From the NCBI GenBank assembly GCA_036768475.1, contig DAIPMW010000013.1, positions 40,401-104,400 of the forward strand: a stretch of 64,000 bases of DNA, in the 5' to 3' direction. Below the pieces are notes generated by a model. The model was not told the origin of the DNA. It made no database searches and saw only the letters and a list, made by a program, of their open reading frames with translations. The position numbers were made by a program, and so were the translations under genes. The stretch is from JAEUMD01 sp036768475 (GTDB taxonomy: Bacteria > Pseudomonadota > Alphaproteobacteria > Rhizobiales > Hyphomicrobiaceae). Below, piece by piece: positions 38,404-47,729 of the stretch; the first letter of the stretch is position 1; each line of letters opens with the position of its first letter.

Positions 38404-38775
38404 TTACAGGGGTGCCTTGAAAACGAAAAAGGCGCCGAGCGCAATGAGCGAGAAGCCGATCATGTGGTTCACCGTGATCGGCTCCTTGAGGAATACGATG
38501 GAGAAGGCGGCGAAGACGACGAAGGTGATGATTTCCTGCATCGTTTTCAGCTCGGCGGTCGAATAGACCTGATAGCCGATGCGGTTCGCCGGTACGGCAA
38601 GGCAGTATTCGATGAAGGCGATACCCCAGCTCACCATGATCACGATTGCCAGGGGCTTCGTCGTGAACTTCAGATGTCCGTACCAGGCAAACGTCATGAA
38701 GACGTTCGATGCGAACAGTAGTGCGACTGGCAGAATGTAGGGCGACAGGCCGATGGGCGGCAGGGCTGGGAACAT
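38404..38775 (-). CDS. DUF486 family membrane protein
   Basis: A 123-residue protein with four membrane segments, as in the DUF486 family of the drug/metabolite transporter superfamily. FASNVFMTFAWYGHLKF, GIAFIEYCLAVPANRIGYQVYSTAELKTMQEIITFVVFA are characteristic. The function is unknown. It is convergent with the SDR gene. Confidence 0.88.
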   Translation of the reverse strand: MFPALPPIGLSPYILPVALLFASNVFMTFAWYGHLKFTTKPLAIVIMVSWGIAFIEYCLAVPANRIGYQVYSTAELKTMQEIITFVVFAAFSIVFLKEPITVNHMIGFSLIALGAFFVFKAPL

Positions 38776-38895
38776 AGGCGTGCTCGGGGCTGAAACCCCG
38801 ACCGTCCGGGGCGGTGGAACGTATCGCTTGCGTTCGTTCCGCTCAACCGGGTTTTCATGCGCAAATCAGCGCCACGCAGCTCAGCCGAAAATGCC

Positions 38896-39522
38896 CTACC
38901 GGCTCAAGACTTTCTCGATTTTCTGTTGGCGAGTTTCCTGCGGCTCCTGGAAGGAGAGAGTCGAGACGAGGTTGCCGTTCCGGTCCATCAGGTAGACCGA
39001 CGCCGTATGGTTCATGGTATAGTCGCTGCCGTCCTTGGAGGGCACCTTCTCGTAGAAAACGCGGTAGGACTTGGCGACGGCATCAATCTCCTCGGGCGTG
39101 CCTGTCAGGCCAATGATGCGCGGTTCGAATGCCGACAGGTAGACCTTCAGATGCTCGGCCGTATCGCGCGTTGGATCGACCGTAACGAACAGCACATTGA
39201 TGTCGTCCGCCTTGGTGCCGAGAGCTTGCAGGTGCTCGGTCATTTCCATGAGCGTCGTCGGGCAGATGTCCGGGCAATGGGTGAAGCCGAAAAAGATCGC
39301 GTACGGCTTACCGGCCAGCACCTTGCTGGAAAAACGGCTGTCGTCGGTGCGCGTCAATTCGAACGGTGCACCGATCCGGGCGGCACCGGGCAGAGCGAGC
39401 CTGGATTGCTGTGCCTTCTGCGCCTCTCCGAGCATATACATGCCATAACCAACGGCGAGGACGGCGATCGCCGTCCACGCCGCAAGGCGAATCTTTTTCA
39501 TTACGCCGCTGCTAGTGGCCAT
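38896..39522 (-). CDS. SCO1/SenC family copper-delivery protein
   Basis: A 208-residue protein with an N-terminal membrane anchor (about 11-30) and a thioredoxin-like domain. The metal motif is GFTHCPDICPTTL, with the CxxxC cysteines that bind copper, and the distal histidine lies in YTMNHTASVYL. It supplies copper to cytochrome c oxidase. It overlaps the end of the PCuAC gene by 11 bases, so the two are translationally linked; an alternative start at 39501 would avoid this overlap. Confidence 0.92.
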   Translation of the reverse strand: MATSSGVMKKIRLAAWTAIAVLAVGYGMYMLGEAQKAQQSRLALPGAARIGAPFELTRTDDSRFSSKVLAGKPYAIFFGFTHCPDICPTTLMEMTEHLQALGTKADDINVLFVTVDPTRDTAEHLKVYLSAFEPRIIGLTGTPEEIDAVAKSYRVFYEKVPSKDGSDYTMNHTASVYLMDRNGNLVSTLSFQEPQETRQQKIEKVLSR

Positions 39523-40060
39523 GCTTGTGATCCTGCATGTGCTTCATATCGTGGGCGCTGTGGTCCATCCCGCCGTGATCCATGCCGCCCGCCGACTTGG
39601 CACCCAGCGGGGCAACGTCATAGCCAACGGCTGCTTCGCCTGCCTTCTCGAACTTGAGTGTGCCCTTCACCGGTGAGCCCTCGACGGGACCCGACTTTAA
39701 ATCCATGAACATCACATGGTAGCCACCGGGCTTCAGCTCAACCGTCTCGCCGGATTTGATCTCCAGGCCACCGGCGACCTCGTGCATCTTCATGACGCCG
39801 CCATCCATGGTCATATGGTGGATCTCCAGGCGCCCGGCGATCTCGGCGGTCCCGCCAACAAGACGATCGGCGGTCTTACCCTTGTTGGTGATCGTAACAA
39901 AGCCTCCGGCGACCTTGGCACCAGGCGGCGTAACCCGGGTCCAGGGATTGGAGATGACGATGTCGCCGACCGTGACGTCGCCGGCACGGGCGATATCCTG
40001 CTGTGCGATCAGCGCTGCGCCGGCGAGGGCAAGCACAAGACTCAGGGTCTTCTTCAGCAT
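39512..40060 (-). CDS. Copper chaperone PCu(A)C
   Basis: A 182-residue periplasmic protein. A signal peptide spans about 1-26 (ARAGD). The domain includes VTVGDIVISNPWTRVTPPGAKVAGGFVTI and HHMTMDGGVMKMHEV, the histidine and methionines that bind Cu(I). The C-terminus has a His/Met-rich tail (GGMDHGGMDHSAHDMKHM) that may store extra copper. It works with SCO to load the CuA site of cytochrome oxidase. I chose ATG 40060 because AAAGGA lies seven bases upstream. Confidence 0.92.
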   Translation of the reverse strand: MLKKTLSLVLALAGAALIAQQDIARAGDVTVGDIVISNPWTRVTPPGAKVAGGFVTITNKGKTADRLVGGTAEIAGRLEIHHMTMDGGVMKMHEVAGGLEIKSGETVELKPGGYHVMFMDLKSGPVEGSPVKGTLKFEKAGEAAVGYDVAPLGAKSAGGMDHGGMDHSAHDMKHMQDHKHGH

Positions 40061-40225
40061 TTGTAGTCCTTTCATTCGTGCAAACGATCGTGTTCTTGCC
40101 TGACGGGCCGTCGCGGGAATCTGAGGTGCCAGCGCGGCGACGCTTAATCGAATGAGCAACCTTGTGCATTGGATGCACGAGGCTGCGATTTCAGACGGGT
40201 CAGGCTCTGAGGCTGTGGTGGATCT

Positions 40226-40660
40226 TCAAATCCGCTGCGGAGGCCCGCGGCTTTGCTTGCGCATCGCTTCATGGCGGGAAACGACGTCGGCCGGGGTGAC
40301 GGCGGCGGCCGCGGGCTGGTCACGCGCGACAAGAATGGGCAGCGCGGGTGTGACGGGCAAGACCCATGCAGGGATGCCGCCACCGGCACAAACCGGGCAG
40401 AACGTGGTAGCGGCCGTGCGCGAATTCTCCGACTTACCAACCTTTACGCCTGCGGCGGCGGTCGCGATGTCGCCGCCGCGGCGGCCGGGTTGGCAGATGA
40501 CCGAGGCGCTCGGTTGCATGCCAGCCGCGGCATCGCCCGCCAGCGCAAGACTCGCCATCATGGCAACATGCAACGACAGGGCCGCGACGTGCAGGAGCGT
40601 GGCGGCAATGGCCAAGCCCGCCGTCAATCTTTTCATTAGCGCTCGTCGCATGATCTGCAT
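40226..40660 (-). CDS. DUF2946-like exported protein, probable copper-related
   Basis: A 144-residue protein with a hydrophobic N-terminal signal segment (about 8-40). It carries ICQPG and the FCPVCAGGG motif, and ends in QSRGPPQ, which resembles the RGPP tail of DUF2946 proteins found in copper loci. It precedes the PCuAC gene by 165 bases on the same strand. The copper link is inferred from the motif and the neighbours. The function is unknown. Confidence 0.7.
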   Translation of the reverse strand: MQIMRRALMKRLTAGLAIAATLLHVAALSLHVAMMASLALAGDAAAGMQPSASVICQPGRRGGDIATAAAGVKVGKSENSRTAATTFCPVCAGGGIPAWVLPVTPALPILVARDQPAAAAVTPADVVSRHEAMRKQSRGPPQRI

Positions 40661-40764
40661 GGCCGGATGCTAGTCGCAACGGGGGAAGGGGCCAAGCCTC
40701 TCCAAGCCTCATGCGTCAAATTGGGCGGTACAATTCGCGTGAATCAGGCCGGCGTGCCGGAAAG

Positions 40765-41718
40765 CTAATCCTCTGCGGCAGCGAAATGGGCGATGAGAGT
40801 ACGGGCGATGGCATGCGGACCGGGCACCCAGAGGCCCTGCGGATGCTGATTGGCAAGCATCTGCAAGACTTCGGCTCGCGATGCCCAATGGGCGCTTTCC
40901 AATTCGCCGGGGTCGATCACGAGGGGACGGTCGTCGGCGGTTGCGACACAGCCGATCATGAGCGAGTGCGGGAACGGCCAGGGCTGGGAGGCGAGGTAAC
41001 GGACATCACGGGCCCGGATGCCGATTTCCTCCTCGATCTCGCGCACGACGGCCGCCTCGATGGTCTCGCCCGGCTCCAGGAAACCCGCCAGTGCTGAGAC
41101 CATGCCCTCGGGGAAAATCGATTGACGCGCGAGCACACAGCGGTTGCCAGCGCTGACAAGCATGATCACAACGGGGTCGGTTCGTGGAAACAGGTTCTGG
41201 CTGCAACTCGAACAGTAACGTAGCCAGCCGCCCTCGCGCGTCGTCGTCGGGTGGCCGCAGCGTCCACAGAACCGCGCGCTCTCGTGCCAGTTGACGAGTG
41301 CGGCTGCGGTTGCAGCCATGGCAAGGTCATCGGCGCGCAGGACGCCTTGCATGGCGAGTGATCGCAGGTCGACCGCGGGCGTGAGCAAAGTGCCCTCCGG
41401 GTCGATCCGCGCGGCTTCCTCGGGATGGAAAACGCGAACGAAAGTCGCGTCGCCTGTTTTGTTATGAACGCCAAGAAAAATCAGATCTGGCAACCCAGGT
41501 AGGCCTCCGGGGCATGCGTCGCGGTGGAACACGGCAAGTCGGGCGTTCGAACGGTCGGCAGTTGACCGGATGACCGGTTTCGCACCGACCAATGCGACGA
41601 TGCGGGCCTGCTCCGAGGCAAGGAGCCGCTCAAGATGAACGTCGTTGCGGCGTTCGGCGCTCAACCGATCGAGCGCGGTCATCGCCGAAAGCGTGGGGGG
41701 AGGTGACGTCGGAACCAT
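40765..41718 (-). CDS. nudC: NAD(+) diphosphatase NudC
   Basis: A 317-residue enzyme. The central zinc ribbon has cysteines in FCGRCG and YCSSCSQNLFPRTDP. The Nudix box is GFLEPGETIEAAVVREIEEEIG, and the SQPWPFPHSLMIG segment is the family-specific loop that marks NADH pyrophosphatases. It hydrolyses NAD(H) and removes NAD caps from RNA. The start at 41718 lacks a clear ribosome-binding site. It is divergent from the pst cluster. Confidence 0.93.
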   Translation of the reverse strand: MVPTSPPPTLSAMTALDRLSAERRNDVHLERLLASEQARIVALVGAKPVIRSTADRSNARLAVFHRDACPGGLPGLPDLIFLGVHNKTGDATFVRVFHPEEAARIDPEGTLLTPAVDLRSLAMQGVLRADDLAMAATAAALVNWHESARFCGRCGHPTTTREGGWLRYCSSCSQNLFPRTDPVVIMLVSAGNRCVLARQSIFPEGMVSALAGFLEPGETIEAAVVREIEEEIGIRARDVRYLASQPWPFPHSLMIGCVATADDRPLVIDPGELESAHWASRAEVLQMLANQHPQGLWVPGPHAIARTLIAHFAAAED

Positions 41719-42185
41719 CGGCTTTCCAGGATGTCCACGGGCGGCCAGTCGCTCACGATCTCGCCATTCGTGGTTGCCAGTGTTCCGGCTCCGACGCTTC
41801 GTCGTCCGGAATCACACTTTGAAGCCAGAAAATTAGAGCCGGTTCGCGACCGGTGAAACAAATTTGAAGCCGTTGCATGCTCCAGATTTCCATTTGTGGG
41901 CGCAAGCCAGGGCTTCGCCGGGCACTCGAGCGGCCTTATCTCAAGCGATCGGGCTCCTGGCTGGACGCTGTGCCCACGCCGGAAGAAAAGGCTCTCAGCC
42001 GCTGCAACTGCAGATCCATCGCGAACCACGTTCTGTTATAATCGTTATAAAACATCGCATTAAAGTGTCACATTGCTGTTAGCTGTCGGCGCTATCCCTG
42101 GGTCGCCGGTGGAAATCGCCCGGCGCTCGAGGCGGCGAGAATGAGATGCGGCCGCCGAGTACACTCCGATCCAGGGAGATCAACA
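41719..42185. other. Intergenic region between nudC and pstS
   Basis: A 467-bp divergent gap, AT-rich near 42036-42066 compared with its surroundings. It includes the candidate Pho box at 42065-42082 and the presumed pstS promoter. An open frame at 41864-42082 lacks protein-like composition and I do not support it. Confidence 0.5.
42065..42082 (+). promoter_or_regulatory. Candidate Pho box before pstS
   Basis: GTGTCAC, four bases, then CTGTTAG: two seven-base direct repeats on an 11-base period that resemble the CTGTCAT-like PhoB half-sites of alphaproteobacteria. A possible -10 (CTATCC) lies at about 42097. It lies 104 bases before pstS. Confidence 0.55.
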
Positions 42186-43244
42186 GTGAAAACCAAGACA
42201 CTTGCTCTGACGGCGGCCGTTGTTGCAGTCGGCAGCTTCGCAACCGTCGATGCGGCGTCGGCGCGCGATCAGGTCCAGATCGCCGGCTCATCCACAGTGC
42301 TGCCCTACGCCAACATCGTGGCGGAGCAGTTTGGTAAGGCCTACAGCCAATTCAAAACGCCGATTGTGGAGTCGGGCGGCTCGTCGGCGGGCCTGAAGCA
42401 GTTCTGTCAGGGTCTTGGCGAGAAGACGATCGATATCGCCAATGCCTCTCGCAAGATCAAGGACGCTGAAGTCAAGGCGTGCGCCGCCGCCGGCGTGAAG
42501 GACATCATGGAAATCCGTTTCGGCTACGATGGCATCGTTTTCGCCACCGACGCTGGCGGTGCTGCTTGGGCGCTTGAGCCCAAGGATCTCTACCTCGCAC
42601 TCGCGGAGAAGATACCGGTCAACGATAAGCTGGTCGCCAATCCGAACAAGACTTGGAAGCAGGTCAACGACAAGCTGCCGGACTGGCCGATCACCGCCTA
42701 CATCCCGGGTGAGAAGCACGGCACGCGTGAAGTCTTCGAGGAGAAGGTTCTGCACGAGGGCTGCAAGGCGACGGGCGGTCTCAGGCTGCTAATGGCTGCT
42801 GCCGAGGGCGACGAAAAGGCGAAGAATAAAGCGGCCGGCAATGGTTGCATCAAGGTTCGCAGGGACGGCGCCTCGGTCGATATCGATGGCGACTATACCG
42901 AGACACTTGCTCGCCTGAAGTCGAACCCGAAGGGCGTCGGCGTATTCGGTCTGTCGTTTTATGAAAACAACACCGACAAGCTGAAGGTCGCGACGATGTC
43001 GGGGATTGCTCCCTCGGTCGAGACGATCTCGACGGGCAAGTATCCGGTCTCGCGTCCGCTCTTCTTCTATGTAAAGAAGGCTCACATCGGTGTCATTCCC
43101 GGCCTCAAGGATTACGTCGACTTCTTCACCTCGAAGAAGATGATCGGTCCGGACGGTCCGCTCGCCGAGTACGGCTTGGTGCCGATGCCGGAAGAGGAGC
43201 TGAAGGCTCTTCAGGCTGACGTCGGTGCGGCAAAGACGATGTAA
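42186..43244 (+). CDS. pstS: Phosphate ABC transporter, substrate-binding protein
   Basis: A 352-residue periplasmic protein. The signal peptide ends near residue 27 (AASAR). The mature protein opens VQIAGSSTVLPYANIVAEQF, the phosphate-binding loop, followed by SGGSSAGLKQFCQG, and SRKIKDAEVKACAAAGV. It captures inorganic phosphate for PstCAB. The GTG start follows AGGGAG. A hairpin between pstS and pstC may keep the pstS message more abundant. Confidence 0.95.
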   Translation: MKTKTLALTAAVVAVGSFATVDAASARDQVQIAGSSTVLPYANIVAEQFGKAYSQFKTPIVESGGSSAGLKQFCQGLGEKTIDIANASRKIKDAEVKACAAAGVKDIMEIRFGYDGIVFATDAGGAAWALEPKDLYLALAEKIPVNDKLVANPNKTWKQVNDKLPDWPITAYIPGEKHGTREVFEEKVLHEGCKATGGLRLLMAAAEGDEKAKNKAAGNGCIKVRRDGASVDIDGDYTETLARLKSNPKGVGVFGLSFYENNTDKLKVATMSGIAPSVETISTGKYPVSRPLFFYVKKAHIGVIPGLKDYVDFFTSKKMIGPDGPLAEYGLVPMPEEELKALQADVGAAKTM

Positions 43245-43254
43245 GTGCACGATG

Positions 43255-43283
43255 CGGGTCGCGGTCTTGACGATCGCGACCCG
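43255..43283. other. Intercistronic hairpin between pstS and pstC
   Basis: A perfect 9-bp stem (43255-43263 CGGGTCGCG; 43275-43283 CGCGACCCG) with an 11-base loop. No T-run follows, so it is not a classic terminator. It lies 10 bases after the pstS stop; it could protect the pstS mRNA end or limit read-through into pstC. Confidence 0.7.
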
Positions 43284-43355
43284 TCTCAAGCGCTCAGCGG
43301 ACGGCGCAGCTTGCGCATTGTCGTCCGCCTATCAGGATGACAGGGGATCGGACGC

Positions 43356-44840
43356 GTGGCTTACACGTCGATATTGCTCGGGGTCGTGATTGTCGCCGCT
43401 GTGGCTTTCTTTATAGGCCTCAGCCGTGCGCGCGCCGCGCAGGCAGACGGAACCGTCAAGCTGCATTCGCAGGTAGGCTATTATGGATGGTTCTGTGCGA
43501 TCCTGGCTGGGCTGCCGGCGCTCCTGTTGATCATGGTGTGGAGTGTCTCGGAACCGAAAGTTCTTGCCGGAATGATCCAAGGGGAGTTGCCGCAGGCTTT
43601 CGCGACGCTCAACGTAGCGCAACGCTCGCTGATTATGGAGCAGGTGGAAACGATCTCCGAGGGTTTGCCAAAGCTCGACGCTACAGGAATAGAGACGGTC
43701 AAGAGGGCGCGCCTTGGCTTTGCACCGATCGAGGAAGCGCAACGTGTGCTTCAACAGAAGGGTGTTATCCTTGGCTCGACCCCGCCTGCGTATGCAATCA
43801 ATGCGGCAATCGACCTTGTCGAATATCGTGGTTGGAGCAGGCTGCTTATCGCGGGAATTTCCGGTCTCTTGTCGATTGGCGGGTTGGTTTATGCCGCGAT
43901 GTCGATCCGACCGCGTCTCAGGGCGCGCAATTTCGTCGAGAAGGTAACGCTGGGACTGTTGATTGCCGCCTCTACGGTCGCAATCCTGACGACGCTCGGT
44001 ATCGTCTTCTCGGTTCTGTTCGAGACGATCCATTTCTTCCAGAAGGTTTCGCTGTCAAACTTCTTCCTCGGGACGGTATGGGACCCGCGCTTTTCCTCCG
44101 TCGGTCGCACGCTGAGCGGCGATGAGGGGCAATTCGGCCTGCTGCCATTGTTATGGGGCACGCTGTTCATCTCTTTGATTGCACTTCTTGTGGCGGTCCC
44201 CGTCGGATTGCTGGCAGCCATCTACATGTCGGAATACGCAACCCCGCGGGTTCGCGACATTGCCAAGCCGGCGCTCGAGGTCCTCGCCGGTATCCCGACC
44301 ATTGTTTATGGTTTCTTCGCGCTCATTACGTTTGGTCCGCTGCTGCGCGACGTAGGCGCGATGGTGGGGCTCGACATCGCCGCCACCAGTGTGCTCACCG
44401 CCGGCATCGTGATGGGCGTGATGATCATTCCGTTCGTATCCTCGCTGTCTGACGACATCATCTCGGCGGTTCCGCAGTCGCTGCGCGAAGGATCCTATGG
44501 ACTGGGTGCGACACAATCCGAAACGATCAAGAGAGTGATCCTCCCGGCGGCGCTTCCCGGCATCGTCGGCGCGGTGTTGCTGGCGGCCTCGCGCGCCATC
44601 GGCGAAACGATGATCGTGGTGCTCGCTGCCGGCATCGCCGCAAATTTGACGCTCAATCCGTTCGAGCCGGTGACGACGATCACCGTCAAGATCGTCAGCC
44701 AGTTGACCGGCGATCTCGAATTCGACAGCCCGCAGACGCTCGTCGCGTTCGCGCTCGGCCTGACTCTGTTTGTTCTCACGCTGGCGCTCAATGTCTACGC
44801 ACTCTATATCGTGCGCAAATACCGGGAGCAGTACGAATGA
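43356..44840 (+). CDS. pstC: Phosphate ABC transporter permease PstC
   Basis: A 494-residue membrane protein, much longer than E. coli PstC (319). The N-terminal 190 residues carry extra membrane segments (about 4-22, 36-57, 155-175) and a periplasmic loop. The core permease follows with LLWGTLFISLIALLVAVPVGLLAAIYMSEYA, PALEVLAGIPTIVYGFFAL, and the EAA loop LREGSYGLGATQSETIKRVILPAALPG. A GTG start follows AGGGGA. Its stop overlaps pstA by four bases (ATGA). Extended PstC proteins are known in alphaproteobacteria. Confidence 0.94.
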   Translation: MAYTSILLGVVIVAAVAFFIGLSRARAAQADGTVKLHSQVGYYGWFCAILAGLPALLLIMVWSVSEPKVLAGMIQGELPQAFATLNVAQRSLIMEQVETISEGLPKLDATGIETVKRARLGFAPIEEAQRVLQQKGVILGSTPPAYAINAAIDLVEYRGWSRLLIAGISGLLSIGGLVYAAMSIRPRLRARNFVEKVTLGLLIAASTVAILTTLGIVFSVLFETIHFFQKVSLSNFFLGTVWDPRFSSVGRTLSGDEGQFGLLPLLWGTLFISLIALLVAVPVGLLAAIYMSEYATPRVRDIAKPALEVLAGIPTIVYGFFALITFGPLLRDVGAMVGLDIAATSVLTAGIVMGVMIIPFVSSLSDDIISAVPQSLREGSYGLGATQSETIKRVILPAALPGIVGAVLLAASRAIGETMIVVLAAGIAANLTLNPFEPVTTITVKIVSQLTGDLEFDSPQTLVAFALGLTLFVLTLALNVYALYIVRKYREQYE

Positions 44841-46150
44841 CGCCAGACGCTACATCAGCGACGGCCCAGCCGCTGCCGCGTCTCAACGATCCCGCCCGCC
44901 TCAAGGTTCGCTATGCGGCGGAGGCCCGCTTCCGGATGTACGGGGTGGTTGCGCTGGTGATCGCACTGACATTCCTTGTGGGCTTGTTCGTTTCCATCAT
45001 TTCCAACGGCTGGTCGGCGTTCCTGCAGTCCAACTACGATCTGCCGGTCTATCTGGACCCAGCTGAGATCGATCCGGACGGCAAGCGGGATGTAAGCCGG
45101 TTCGGGCTGGCCGACTATACGGCGATGGCGCGCAACGCCCTGGCCAAGGCCTTGGGTCTGCCGGAAAAACTCGACCGTGCAGCGAAACGTGACCTCAAGG
45201 GACTACTGTCGCGCGCCGTTGACGTACAGATCCGCGACAAGGTGGTCGCGCAGCCCGATCTCATCGGCAAGACGGTCAAGATCGACCTGTTGGCGCACGG
45301 TAATGTCGATTCCCTGCTGAAGGGTGCGATAGATCGCTCTATTCCCGAAGCGCGCCGCCAGCTCAATGACCGGCAGCTTGAGTGGATCGACAAACTCGTC
45401 GCCGATGGCGTTCTGCGGAAGCGGTTCAATACAGGGCTGTTCACCTACGGCGCATCGAGTCAGCCCGAAAGCTCTGGCCTTGCGGTGGCTCTCATCGGCT
45501 CGTTTTTTATGATGCTGACGGTGATGGTGCTGGCCGTGCCGGTCGGTGTCGCTGCGGCGGCCTATCTGGAGGAGTTCGCTCCTAAGAATTTCTGGACCGA
45601 CCTGATTGAGGTCAACATCAATAACCTTGCAGCAGTGCCGTCGATCGTTTTCGGCCTTCTGGGTCTTGCGGTATTCATCAATTTCGCCGGTCTGCCGAGA
45701 TCGGCCTCGCTCGTCGGCGGTCTCGTTCTGGCGCTGATGACGCTTCCGACCGTGATCATCGCGACGCGTGCTGCCATTCGTGCCGTGCCTCCATCGATTC
45801 GCGAGGCCGCGTTAGGTGTCGGCGCCTCGAGGATGCAGACGTTGTTCCATCATGTTCTGCCGCTCGCCTTTCCGGGCATCATGACGGGTACGATCATCGG
45901 GCTCGTGCAGGCTCTGGGTGAGACGGCACCCCTCCTGATGATCGGTATGGTGGCATTCGTCGTCGACATTCCGGGCGGTGTAACGGAGCCTGCCACGGCC
46001 TTGCCGGTGCAAATCTACATGTGGGCGACATCCGCAGAGCGCGGCTTTGTGGAACGGACGGCGGGCGCTACTATCGTTCTGCTGCTGTTCTTGTTCGTGA
46101 TGAACGCAGCAGCCGTCTATCTGCGCCGAAAATTCGAGAGGAAGTGGTGA
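44837..46150 (+). CDS. pstA: Phosphate ABC transporter permease PstA
   Basis: A 437-residue membrane protein with an N-terminal extension of about 200 residues (DUF3333-like), including one membrane segment near 35-55 and a periplasmic region rich in charged helices. The core has VLAVPVGVAAAAYLEEFAP, NLAAVPSIVFGLLGLAVF, and the EAA loop IREAALGVGASRMQTLFHHVLPLAFPG. It pairs with PstC. The long versions of both permeases match each other and suggest a common periplasmic dock. Confidence 0.94.
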   Translation: MTPDATSATAQPLPRLNDPARLKVRYAAEARFRMYGVVALVIALTFLVGLFVSIISNGWSAFLQSNYDLPVYLDPAEIDPDGKRDVSRFGLADYTAMARNALAKALGLPEKLDRAAKRDLKGLLSRAVDVQIRDKVVAQPDLIGKTVKIDLLAHGNVDSLLKGAIDRSIPEARRQLNDRQLEWIDKLVADGVLRKRFNTGLFTYGASSQPESSGLAVALIGSFFMMLTVMVLAVPVGVAAAAYLEEFAPKNFWTDLIEVNINNLAAVPSIVFGLLGLAVFINFAGLPRSASLVGGLVLALMTLPTVIIATRAAIRAVPPSIREAALGVGASRMQTLFHHVLPLAFPGIMTGTIIGLVQALGETAPLLMIGMVAFVVDIPGGVTEPATALPVQIYMWATSAERGFVERTAGATIVLLLFLFVMNAAAVYLRRKFERKW

Positions 46151-46968
46151 ACAGGACTGACACGATGGAGCATCAGGTTATCACGGAGCCGGTGGTTGCC
46201 GTTCCCGAGCTGTCGCCGACGATTGTCGCGCGCAAAGTGAACGTTCATTATGGTGCGAAACAGGCGCTGTTCGATGTCGATGTCGAAGTGCCGCGCAACG
46301 CGATCACGGCATTCATCGGTCCTTCCGGCTGCGGCAAGTCGACGTTTCTTCGGTGCATCAACCGCATGAACGATACGATTCCGAACTGCAAGGTGACGGG
46401 CGAGATCAAGATCGATGGGCAGGATATCTATGATACCGACCTCGACGTGGTGGAGCTGCGCGCGCGCGTCGGCATGGTGTTCCAGAAGCCGAACCCCTTC
46501 CCGAAGTCGATTTACGAGAACATCGCATATGGCCCGCGCATCCACGGTCTGACGCGCTCGAAAAAGGAGCTCGACGATCTCGTCCAGGAGTGCCTGGAGA
46601 AGGCGGGACTATTGAAAGAAGTGCACGACCGCCTTCACGAGCCGGGCACCGGGTTGTCGGGTGGTCAGCAACAACGCCTTTGCATCGCCCGTGCCATCGC
46701 CACGCGGCCGGAGGTCATCTTGATGGACGAACCGTGCTCCGCGCTTGATCCAATCGCGACGGCGAAGGTCGAGGAGCTGATGGAAGAACTCAAATCGAAC
46801 TACACGATCATCATTGTGACGCATTCGATGCAGCAGGCCGCGCGCGTTTCGCAGCGCACCGCGTTCTTCCATCTGGGCAAGCTTGTGGAGCTCGGCGACA
46901 CACGGCAGATATTCACCAATCCGCGGGACAAGCGGACGCAGGACTACATCACCGGACGCTTCGGATAG
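46147..46968 (+). CDS. pstB: Phosphate ABC transporter ATP-binding protein
   Basis: About 273 residues. Walker A is GPSGCGKST, the signature LSGGQQQRLCIARAIA, Walker B ILMDEPCSALDP, with the H-loop in VTHSMQQAARVS; FLRCINRMNDTIP is diagnostic of PstB. The GTG at 46147 overlaps the pstA stop by four bases, like the pstC-pstA junction; ATG at 46165 is the alternative and has AGGA upstream. The ATPase powers phosphate uptake and, with PhoU, signals phosphate status. Confidence 0.95.
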   Translation: MNRTDTMEHQVITEPVVAVPELSPTIVARKVNVHYGAKQALFDVDVEVPRNAITAFIGPSGCGKSTFLRCINRMNDTIPNCKVTGEIKIDGQDIYDTDLDVVELRARVGMVFQKPNPFPKSIYENIAYGPRIHGLTRSKKELDDLVQECLEKAGLLKEVHDRLHEPGTGLSGGQQQRLCIARAIATRPEVILMDEPCSALDPIATAKVEELMEELKSNYTIIIVTHSMQQAARVSQRTAFFHLGKLVELGDTRQIFTNPRDKRTQDYITGRFG

Positions 46969-47015
46969 CGGACGGGGTCCCCCAAGGCACGATCGAACGA
47001 TTTGGAGAGGGCTTG

Positions 47016-47729
47016 ATGCCTCAACACACCGTCAAATCTTACGAAGACGAACTTGCGTTGCTGGATGCGAAGATTGCCCGGATGGGCGGGCTTGCCGAGC
47101 ACAATCTCGGCCAGGCGTTCGATGCCCTGCAACGGCGCGATTCACGACAGGCGGATATGGTGATCGCCGCTGACAGGGCGATCGACGTTCTGGAGAAGGA
47201 CATCGAGAACCAGGTGATCGAGATGATCGCGCGACGCCAGCCGCTGGCCGATGACCTGAGGCACGTGATGGCGGCGCTGCGCATCACAGGCGATCTGGAA
47301 CGTATCGGTGACCTCGCCAAGAACATCGCCAAGCGTGCGAGCGCCATTGCGGAAGTCTCCCACCCCAAGCCAGTCATCTCGGGACTGGAGCGCATGGTGG
47401 AGCTGGCGTTGAAGCAGCTGAAAATGGTGCTCGACGCCTTTGCGGATCGCGACGCGGATCGCGCGGTCCAGGTTTGGCGCGACGATCAGCAGATCGATAC
47501 AATGTACAACTCACTGTTCCGCGAGCTTCTGACCTATATGATGGAGGACCCGCGTAACATCGGCATCTCCACGCATCTTCTGTTCGGTGCGAAGAATCTG
47601 GAGCGTGTCGGCGATCATACGACCAACATCGCGGAAACCGTGCATTATCTGGTGCGCGGCCAGCCCATTTCGGACGATCGCCCCAAGGGCGATGAGACGA
47701 GCACGATGCTGGTGGGAAGCGATGATTGA
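47016..47729 (+). CDS. phoU: Phosphate signalling protein PhoU
   Basis: A 237-residue protein with two PhoU helical repeats, each with the metal-binding pattern (RITGDLERIGDLAKNIAKR; GAKNLERVGDHTTNIAE). PhoU dampens the Pho response by linking PstB to the sensor kinase. ATG 47016 lies five bases after GAGAGG; a TTG one codon earlier was rejected. It overlaps the phoB start by eight bases. Confidence 0.95.
   Translation: MPQHTVKSYEDELALLDAKIARMGGLAEHNLGQAFDALQRRDSRQADMVIAADRAIDVLEKDIENQVIEMIARRQPLADDLRHVMAALRITGDLERIGDLAKNIAKRASAIAEVSHPKPVISGLERMVELALKQLKMVLDAFADRDADRAVQVWRDDQQIDTMYNSLFRELLTYMMEDPRNIGISTHLLFGAKNLERVGDHTTNIAETVHYLVRGQPISDDRPKGDETSTMLVGSDD

Noticed and set aside
41864..42082. 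Open frame in the pstS leader
   Set aside because: It runs into the candidate Pho box and has no protein-like pattern.
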